Shown: piece after piece, positions 55,922 to 62,406 of the stretch
Layout of the letters: every line of letters starts with the position of its first letter
How positions within the stretch are numbered: the first letter of the stretch is position 1
Assembly: GCA_963663615.1 (NCBI GenBank)
Contig: OY760517.1
Span: 1,550,001 to 1,614,000, forward strand
Reading direction: 5' to 3'
DNA from: G963663615 sp963663615
GTDB taxonomy: Bacteria; Bacteroidota; Ignavibacteria; Ignavibacteriales; Melioribacteraceae
DNA: 64,000 bases
Position numbers and translations under genes: made by a program
The notes under the pieces: generated by a model
What the model was told of the DNA's origin: nothing
Seen by the model: the letters and a program-made list of their open reading frames with translations, nothing else
The model's database searches: none

Positions 55922-56170
55922 TTAAGCAAACTTATTAAGATAGGAGATAGCAAGTTGGGGATTTTTGAAGTTCTTGAGTTTGGATTCAAGTTTAACAGCT
56001 TCAGACCTTGTATTGGTTTTAAATGAAGCTACCAGTTCCCAAGGACCTTTACCTTTGGTAAATTTAGACCTGTTGGAATTGTGCCGTGAAAGTCTATCCT
56101 CAAGGTTGTTTGTTTGCCCGATGTAGTAGATATTTTTGGAACTGGAATAGATGATATAGACGAAAAACAT
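55922..56170 (-). CDS. GIY-YIG nuclease-fold protein, copy 1
   Basis: This is identical in sequence to the copy at 55526-55774 (82 residues, catalytic Arg and Glu kept). It is the first ORF downstream of the intact tRNA-Val, after a terminator hairpin. AGGG precedes the ATG by 5-6 bases. The absence of differences between the copies means a recent duplication or strong gene conversion. Confidence 0.82.
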   Translation of the reverse strand: MFFVYIIYSSSKNIYYIGQTNNLEDRLSRHNSNRSKFTKGKGPWELVASFKTNTRSEAVKLESKLKNFKNPQLAISYLNKFA

Positions 56171-56205
56171 AAAAACCCTGACAAAATGTATAAGTGCAAA
56201 AGGGA

Positions 56206-56244
56206 ATAAAAAAAGCCTTACAACAAGAAGTGCTATAAGGCTTT
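56206..56244 (-). terminator. Terminator of tRNA-Val (copy 1 in the array)
   Basis: Directly downstream of tRNA-Val on the minus strand: an 8-bp stem with a T run. It is also the first element of each repeat unit. Confidence 0.82.
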
Positions 56245-56251
56245 AGGAAAG

Positions 56252-56326
56252 TGGGGTCTACAGGACTTGAACCTGTGACCCCCTGCTTGTAAGGCAGGTG
56301 CTCTGAACCAACTGAGCTAAGACCCC
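56252..56326 (-). tRNA. tRNA-Val (UAC anticodon)
   Basis: 75 bases with a 7-bp acceptor (GGGGTCT/AGACCCC), D-stem GCTC/GAGC, anticodon stem CCTGC/GCAGG around CTTACAA (anticodon TAC), and T-stem ACAGG/CCTGT with loop TTCAAGT. The discriminator is A and CCA is not encoded. It is the only complete tRNA of the array region. Confidence 0.95.
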
Positions 56327-56615
56327 AAAAATAAAAATTAATATATTCAAAACAGTTGAGAAAGGGTTTGTTTTAACCCCGCATTTCAACAAATGTAAGC
56401 GTTGTTGATGTTTTAAATAATTATCAGAACGAAGATGGTAAATATATACTGTAAAGGAATACTACGCAAGTAAAAAAACAAAAAAATCATTTTTTTTATT
56501 TTTAGTAATCTGTTATCTTAGTGATTAAGAGAAAGAGTTGTTAAACTCTTTTATTATTTAGTGCAGCTAATAGGTTAATCTTACTCTTTGTATTTATTAT
56601 AATTACGGTGTTTAT

Positions 56616-58151
56616 ATGATTTCGAATGATGGCTCAAAATCAGGCTTTTCAGGAGGAGAGGGTGCTAAATATACTCATTTATTCTACGAAGAATTATTTA
56701 AGAATAATCCTGAGGGAATATTATTGGTGGATCAGAAAGGTGTGATCATTAAGGCTAATAATGAGTTTACAAAAATATTTGGATACACGGAGGATGAATT
56801 AATTGGAGCAAATGTTGATGATCTTCTGACAAATAATCATCTGGTTGGTGATGCATATACATTGACAAAACGTGCTGCATCTGGTGAAAAATTTACATTC
56901 GAAACCAAAAGGTTGAAAAAAGACGGTACAACGATACATGTATCTATCTTGGGAGCCCCAATTATTGTTGATGGTATTCAGATTGGAATAATTGGAATAT
57001 ATAGAGATATTTCTGTCTCTCGTGAAATGAGAAGAATGATACAGTATGAGAGAGACTTGTTTAATACTTTCATTGAGCACATACCTGATTCAATTTTTTT
57101 CAAGGATACCCAAAATAAATTTTTGCGAGTAAACCAGGCAACACTCGATAAATTTAATTTGACCAGACATGAGGAATTGATTGGCAAAACTGACTATGAT
57201 TTTTTTGCCAGGGAACATGCTGATAAAGCCGCCGAAGATGAGCAAGAAATTCTTGAATCAGGTAAGCCTATTATTGCCAAGGAAGAACATGAGGTATTTA
57301 CGGATGGAACTGAAAAATGGGTTTCAACTACAAAAATACCCTTTACTGACTCAAATAACAAAATAGTGGGTACATGCGGAATTACCAGAGATATTACTCC
57401 GATGAAGTTGGCGGAATTAAAACAGGCAGAGTATAATGATGAATTGAAAAAACTTAATATCGCAAAAGATAAATTCTTTTCTATACTTGCTCATGATCTT
57501 CGAAGTCCTTTTACAGCACTACTGGGGTATTCGGAGATGCTAAAGTGTGAATGCAATAATATGGAGCCTGAAGAGGTAGAATCTATTGCTTCTTCCGTTT
57601 ATGAAAGTGCAAAAAAGTTGTACCAGCTACTCGATAATTTGCTTGAACATTCAAGAGCTCAGCTTGGCAGAATAAAATTTGAACCTGCAAATGTACAACT
57701 TGTCAAGATTGCTACATCAATTATTGGACTTCTTTCTCCAAATGCCGAAAGGAAGAATATTCGGCTTGTAAATGAAATTGAGGAAAGTTTAGATATGGAA
57801 GCTGATGAGTTTATGCTTAACACTATTTTCCGAAACCTCATTTCAAATGCAATAAAGTTTACTGAAGAGGGTGGTGAAATTATTATCAGGGCTAAATTGC
57901 TATCTGAAGTTGTTGAAATCTCGATTGCTGATTCCGGGACAGGTATGAGTCCCGAGGAAACCTCCAAGATTTTTGATAACGAATATGGCTTTACTCATCC
58001 CGGTACTCAGAACGAATCCGGGACCGGGTTGGGATTGTTACTCTGTAAGGAGTTTATTCAAAAACATAATGGCAATATTTGGGTTGAAAGCAAAAAAAAT
58101 ATAGGTTCTACTTTTTATTTTAATTTGCCTTTAAAGCAATCGGATAAGTAA
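56616..58151 (+). CDS. PAS-PAS sensor histidine kinase
   Basis: This 511-residue soluble kinase has PAS 1 (about 20-135, NNPEGILLVDQKGVIIKAN), PAS/PAC 2 (about 145-270, HIPDSIFFKD) and HisKA with His293 (SILAHDLRSPFTA). HATPase (about 395-510) has NLISNAIKF, DSGTGMSPEE and SGTGLGLLL. No membrane helix or receiver is present, so the signal is cytoplasmic. No response regulator is adjacent, which makes it an orphan kinase. It is followed 62 bases later by a membrane peptidase gene. Confidence 0.9.
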   Translation: MISNDGSKSGFSGGEGAKYTHLFYEELFKNNPEGILLVDQKGVIIKANNEFTKIFGYTEDELIGANVDDLLTNNHLVGDAYTLTKRAASGEKFTFETKRLKKDGTTIHVSILGAPIIVDGIQIGIIGIYRDISVSREMRRMIQYERDLFNTFIEHIPDSIFFKDTQNKFLRVNQATLDKFNLTRHEELIGKTDYDFFAREHADKAAEDEQEILESGKPIIAKEEHEVFTDGTEKWVSTTKIPFTDSNNKIVGTCGITRDITPMKLAELKQAEYNDELKKLNIAKDKFFSILAHDLRSPFTALLGYSEMLKCECNNMEPEEVESIASSVYESAKKLYQLLDNLLEHSRAQLGRIKFEPANVQLVKIATSIIGLLSPNAERKNIRLVNEIEESLDMEADEFMLNTIFRNLISNAIKFTEEGGEIIIRAKLLSEVVEISIADSGTGMSPEETSKIFDNEYGFTHPGTQNESGTGLGLLLCKEFIQKHNGNIWVESKKNIGSTFYFNLPLKQSDK

Positions 58152-58213
58152 ATTTGCAGTAAACGTACAATTTACAATTAACTCAATACTAATTCTTGCA
58201 TAAATGAGTAAAC

Positions 58214-58900
58214 ATGCCTGCTAAAAGAAAATTACCAAAAAAACAACTTGAAGTAGCAATTATTTTGCTTATTGCCATTGTAAGTATCTTTTTATGGAAT
58301 ACATTTGCGATATATCCGGTGAAGTTATTGGTAGTGCTGTTGCATGAACTTAGTCACGGAATAGCAGCAGTTGTCTCTGGTGGGTACATTGAGGCTATAA
58401 ATATTAATGAAAGACTTGGCGGGCATTGTATGGTAGTAGGTGGTAATGATATACTCATTTCCTCTGCTGGGTATCTTGGATCGCTTGTTTGGGGTGCATT
58501 GATGTTTATTTCGGCATACAACCATAAAATAAACCTATGGTTCAGCACAACGCTTGGGTTTATACTGATATTTGTAACGGCTAATTATTTCTCGGCTACT
58601 TTTCCAATTTTGGTTACTTTGGCATACGCTGCATATTTTTTATTGGCTCCACAAAAAATTCCTCCGGTAATTCATGCTTACATTTCAAAAACGCTGGGGC
58701 TGGTTAGCTGTCTTTATGTTGTTGTTGATATATCTCAGGATGTGGTTATAAATACTTATATAGGCTCGGATGCAATGGTTCTTTCAACTCTTACCAATAT
58801 ACCATCAACGGTTTGGGGTGCAGTTTGGCTTATTTGTTCGGCAATGACTATCTACTATTTACTTAAATATAGTTACAGGCAGGGACTAACAGAAAAGTAG
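58214..58900 (+). CDS. M50B-like membrane metallopeptidase
   Basis: This 228-residue protein has about six hydrophobic helices and the zinc motif HELSH (HExxH) near residue 43, followed by GGYIEAININERLGGHC. This matches the M50B-like putative peptidase family found widely in bacteria; substrates are unknown. It lies upstream of, and on the opposite strand to, a tRNA-Arg gene that begins 8 bases after its stop. The ATG at 58214 has only a weak ribosome site. Confidence 0.82.
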   Translation: MPAKRKLPKKQLEVAIILLIAIVSIFLWNTFAIYPVKLLVVLLHELSHGIAAVVSGGYIEAININERLGGHCMVVGGNDILISSAGYLGSLVWGALMFISAYNHKINLWFSTTLGFILIFVTANYFSATFPILVTLAYAAYFLLAPQKIPPVIHAYISKTLGLVSCLYVVVDISQDVVINTYIGSDAMVLSTLTNIPSTVWGAVWLICSAMTIYYLLKYSYRQGLTEK

Positions 58901-58907
58901 TTGTTTG

Positions 58908-58979
58908 TACCCACGGCAGGAATCGAACCTGCGCACATGGTTCCGGAGACCAACGCTCTATCCACTGAGCTACGTGGGC
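58908..58979 (-). tRNA. tRNA-Arg (CCG anticodon)
   Basis: 72 bases: acceptor GCCCACG/CGTGGGT (terminal G-U), D-stem GCTC/GAGC, anticodon loop CTCCGGA (anticodon CCG, reads CGG), T-stem GCAGG/CCTGC with loop TTCGATT. Anticodon stem pair 27-43 is a T-T mismatch. CCA is not encoded. Confidence 0.9.
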
Positions 58980-59043
58980 ATTCAATAAAACTTAACGAGC
59001 AAATGTACGAAATATTATAAATGTATTCAATTAAAGAGGCTAT

Positions 59044-59175
59044 ATGAAAAGATTTGCTTATATAATCTCGATAATATTCGTAATTATACTTGTTGCTGCA
59101 TATTATATAATGAATTATTTCATCCCTGATTTGATAGTGGAACTGGCTGAAGATTCCCATAAAACTCTATGGTAG
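59044..59175 (+). CDS. Short single-helix membrane protein (43 residues)
   Basis: A small open frame begins at ATG 59044 with AAAGAGG at 59033-59039. It encodes 43 residues: a Lys-Arg start, one hydrophobic helix (about residues 5-24), then an acidic C-terminal part. The ribosome site and the helix support expression, but there is no homologue I recognise. It starts 64 bases after tRNA-Arg. Confidence 0.5.
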   Translation: MKRFAYIISIIFVIILVAAYYIMNYFIPDLIVELAEDSHKTLW

Positions 59176-59287
59176 ATTACAAGGTGTTAACCGAATTTAT
59201 TAACTCAGCCATGAGTAATAAGCTGTAATATTGAAGATAAATTATTTATTTTTAGGTGTTACAATTTTTAATTAATAGGGTGGTTAG

Positions 59288-61735
59288 ATGAAGTTATATT
59301 TTGAATTATTGTTTACTGTTTTCTTATCTTTTAACATTTTTGCACAACAAAGTTGGATTAGAGTTAATCAACTTGGATATAATACCGGTACTGTTAAACA
59401 AGCTGTGTTTGTTACCAAAGCGGGGGATAAACCAATTAATTTTGAGTTGATTGATGTATTATCAGATAAAGTTGTATATAGTTCCAGTGCAATAAGTGAG
59501 TATGGTCAATATGCCTGTTTCGATAATGTATATCGATTGGATTTTACAGACCTAAATAAGACAGGTACGTATTATTTGAGGTGCGATGAAACAAAATCGG
59601 TAAATTTTAAGATTGGTACCAATGTTTACAAGGGGGCTGCTGATTTTCTTTTGAAGTATATGAGGCAGCAACGTTGCGGTTATAATCCGTACCTTAAAGA
59701 TTCCTGTCATACTCATGATGGTTTTATAGTTGATCACCCAACTCTCGATTCAACTCATATTGATGTTACCGGCGGGTGGCATGATGCTAGTGATTACCTG
59801 CAATATCTTACAACTTCTGCTAATGCAACATACCAGATGTTATTTGCTTATCAGCAAAATCCAGGTGCGTTTGGTGATGAGTATGACGCTTCCGGTCTTC
59901 CGGGTAAAAATGGTATTCCCGATATTTTGGATGAAGCCAAATGGGGACTTGACTGGCTGGTTAAAATGAATCCAGAGTATGGAGTAATGTTCAACCAGAT
60001 TGCTGATGACCGCGACCACATGAAATTTACTCTTCCGACACTTGATAGTGTTGATTATGGTAAAGGTAAAGCTGGTGAACGTCCGGTTTACCTTGTAACA
60101 GGTAAACGACAGGGACTCGCAAAATATAAAAACCGCACAACAGGTGTTTCCTCGTCGGCAGCAAAGTTTGCTTCGGCATTTTCTTTGGGTGCAGATTTGT
60201 TGAAAAATTATTATCCTCAATTTGCTGAAAAGGTCATGACAAAAGCCAGGGAGGCATACAAATATGCACTTTCGGATATTGGTACGTGCCAAACTGCCTG
60301 CAATAAATCACCTTACTTTTATGAAGAAGATAATTATACTGACGATCTTGAGCTTGCAGCATCACAATTGTTTAATTCAACAAAGGATGAATATTATAAT
60401 ACCGAAGCTGTTTACTGGGGCGATCTTGAGCCTGTTACTCCGTGGATGGGGGCAGATTCTGCACGACATTACCAGTGGTACCCTTTTGTAAATCTTGGTC
60501 ACTTTAACATTGCAAAAACAGGTAATCCAAAATTTCTTGAGTTTATGAAACGTGGATTAACTGCCCTAAAAAAACGTGCTGATAATGGATTTTTATTCGG
60601 CGTTCCTTTTATATGGTGTTCTAATAATCTGGTAGCGGCTGCACTTACCCAATGCCGGTTATATAATGAGCTAACCGGAAGTAACGAATTTGTTGAAATG
60701 GAAACCGCCCTCCGTGACTGGCTGTTTGGTGTTAATCCGTGGGGGACTTGCATGATTGTTGGATTCCCACAGGAGGATGCAGATACACCTACCGATCCGC
60801 ATTCGGCACTTACTGCTGCTTTTAATATGCCTATCGATGGCGGACTGGTAGATGGTCCGGTTTATACTTCGATTTTTAATCGATTAAAGGGATTAACGCT
60901 CTATAATGGTGATGAATATGCCGAATTTCAATCCGACCTTGTGGTTTACCATGACGATTATGGTGACTATTCTACTAACGAACCTACAATGGATGGTACT
61001 GCAAGTTTAACTTATTATCTTTCAGCAATGGAGAAAACACCGAATAACAACAACTATTCTTATAGTAACGGTGGTATAATAAGGGGAGATAAAACTCAAA
61101 AAACTATATATCTTACGTTTACTGGTGATGAATACAGCGATGGCGGTGAGGTTATCCGCAATTTACTTGATGAGCAGAGTATAAAAGCTAACTTCTTTTT
61201 TACCGGGAATTTTTACCGCAATAATACCGAGCTTGTAAAAAGTTTAGTTGCAAACGGGCATTATCTTGGTGCTCACTCGGATAAACATTTGCTGTATTGC
61301 ACATGGGAGGATAGAGATTCCCTGCTTGTTACAAAAGATAAATTTGTAACTGATTTGAAAGCAAATTATTCGGAAATGGCAAGGTGCGAGATTACCAAAA
61401 GCAATGCTGGTTACTTCCTTCCACCTTATGAGTGGTACAACAACAAAATTAGCAAATGGACTTCCGAACTTGGTTTGCAGCTTGTTAATTTTACACCCGG
61501 TACGGGAACTAATGCCGACTATACGATTCCTTCAATGGGTGAGCGTTACCGCACAAGCGAATACCTTTACACCAAACTTATGGGGTATGAAACCCAACAT
61601 ACACTTAACGGGCATATTTTGATAATGCACATTGGCACGCACCCCGAACGCACCGACAAGTTTTACAACAAACTTACCGATATTATTACCAATCTGAAAA
61701 CCAAAGGTTACAAGTTCGAAATAATGGATTTTTAA
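59288..61735 (+). CDS. Secreted GH9 endoglucanase fused to a CE4 polysaccharide-deacetylase domain
   Basis: The 815-residue protein has a signal peptide ending at IFAQ (about 20) and an N-terminal CelD-type Ig-like domain (about 22-110). A GH9 catalytic domain follows at about 115-580. The nucleophile-base region GGWHDASD has Asp166 and Asp169, and the acid Glu565 lies in TNEPTMDG. A linker rich in Asn and Ser leads to a polysaccharide deacetylase domain (about 603-815). Its metal motif HSDKH (His663, His667) and FLPPYEWY are kept, but the usual first Asp of TFDDG is replaced in TFTGDEYSDG. It is predicted to cut beta-glucan and possibly remove acetyl groups. A strong terminator follows. Confidence 0.9.
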   Translation: MKLYFELLFTVFLSFNIFAQQSWIRVNQLGYNTGTVKQAVFVTKAGDKPINFELIDVLSDKVVYSSSAISEYGQYACFDNVYRLDFTDLNKTGTYYLRCDETKSVNFKIGTNVYKGAADFLLKYMRQQRCGYNPYLKDSCHTHDGFIVDHPTLDSTHIDVTGGWHDASDYLQYLTTSANATYQMLFAYQQNPGAFGDEYDASGLPGKNGIPDILDEAKWGLDWLVKMNPEYGVMFNQIADDRDHMKFTLPTLDSVDYGKGKAGERPVYLVTGKRQGLAKYKNRTTGVSSSAAKFASAFSLGADLLKNYYPQFAEKVMTKAREAYKYALSDIGTCQTACNKSPYFYEEDNYTDDLELAASQLFNSTKDEYYNTEAVYWGDLEPVTPWMGADSARHYQWYPFVNLGHFNIAKTGNPKFLEFMKRGLTALKKRADNGFLFGVPFIWCSNNLVAAALTQCRLYNELTGSNEFVEMETALRDWLFGVNPWGTCMIVGFPQEDADTPTDPHSALTAAFNMPIDGGLVDGPVYTSIFNRLKGLTLYNGDEYAEFQSDLVVYHDDYGDYSTNEPTMDGTASLTYYLSAMEKTPNNNNYSYSNGGIIRGDKTQKTIYLTFTGDEYSDGGEVIRNLLDEQSIKANFFFTGNFYRNNTELVKSLVANGHYLGAHSDKHLLYCTWEDRDSLLVTKDKFVTDLKANYSEMARCEITKSNAGYFLPPYEWYNNKISKWTSELGLQLVNFTPGTGTNADYTIPSMGERYRTSEYLYTKLMGYETQHTLNGHILIMHIGTHPERTDKFYNKLTDIITNLKTKGYKFEIMDF

Positions 61736-61744
61736 AAGGATATT

Positions 61745-61790
61745 AACCTTCGATGTTTACATTTCATTTAACGGAACATCGAAGGTTTTT
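61745..61790 (+). terminator. Rho-independent terminator after the GH9-CE4 gene
   Basis: A perfect 13-bp stem (AACCTTCGATGTT at 61745-61757 with AACATCGAAGGTT at 61775-61787) is followed by T residues. Confidence 0.9.
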
Positions 61791-62406
61791 TACCAACCCA
61801 TTTAACTATACTTTTTCGGTTTCGTTTCGATAAATAGGAACTACGCCACGATAAACCTATAAATAACTATAAAATAAGTATGGACTGAACCTTGCAAGTA
61901 TTTTTGTGCGGAACCTCATTCTTTCCCCAAGTGGTAAACTTTGCATTAAAGGCTATGCTTTCAATTTTACAACTCTTGGGAATAAAAAATTAATTGTTTG
62001 CATTTATACTTTCGCCTCTCTCGAGGCTTTTTTCTTTGTTTTCCATATATGTTCTATAAACCTTTCGCATCTGCCGATGCTGATAAGTTATTTTACATGG
62101 AAAGCAACGGAGTTGCGACAGTTTTATAGAGTTTATTATAAAAAGTAGTTCATTAAAGCTGCAGAGCTGCGAAAGGTTTTATACTCGTAATAACCAGCAC
62201 TCCTTATTTAAGAAACTATCGATAATAGTTTAAATAAAAAATCTATCATTATTATATTGCATTCCTTCCCTGAGAGTGGAGCTTTATAGTTGGGGTAAAA
62301 ACTTTGTAAATAACAACATGAATATACTTCAAGCTAAATAGTTTATTTTTAACCTAAATATTGTTAATTTAATACTTAAACTTATGGGCTTACTTTTGGG
62401 GTATAA
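61791..62406. other. Intergenic region between the GH9-CE4 and LRR-GTPase genes
   Basis: About 616 bases with short repeat motifs at 62055-62183 (listed separately) and no credible gene. An 80-codon open frame at 61906-62148 lacks a ribosome site and runs through the repeat, so it is judged spurious. GGGG at about 62398 lies before the ATG of the LRR gene. Confidence 0.55.
62055..62183. repeat. Cluster of a short interspersed repeat motif in both orientations
   Basis: A motif of about 20 bases occurs three times: inverted at 62055-62074 (TATAAACCTTTCGCATCTGC), direct and degenerate at 62111-62128 (AGTTGCGACAGTTTTATA) and direct at 62161-62183 (GCAGAGCTGCGAAAGG then TTTTATA). The outer copies form an inverted repeat about 85 bases apart. 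The family and function are unknown. Confidence 0.6.

Larger units (their letters stand above)
55364..56280. repeat. 396-bp tandem repeat array of tRNA 3' end, terminator, GIY-YIG ORF and hairpin
   Basis: Two full units are offset by exactly 396 bases (GIY-YIG ORFs at 55526 and 55922; tRNA-like 3' ends at 55460 and 55856) and look identical base for base by eye. On the minus strand the array starts in the T-arm of tRNA-Val (56252-56280). It runs terminator, GIY-YIG ORF, hairpin, T-arm and acceptor 3' end, then repeats. The third unit is cut after five codons of its ORF (ATG at 55378), where homology stops at 55364. Confidence 0.92.

Noticed and set aside
55364..56280. Insertion sequence with a transposase
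   Set aside because: No transposase or terminal inverted repeats; units are tRNA-derived and contain a GIY-YIG ORF instead.
59288..61735. Type IX secretion C-terminal sorting domain on the GH9-CE4 protein
   Set aside because: The protein ends in the deacetylase domain with no CTD-like Ig segment; export by Sec is enough.
61906..62148. 80-codon open frame in the intergenic region
   Set aside because: No ribosome site, it runs through the repeat motif, and its residue composition is not protein-like.
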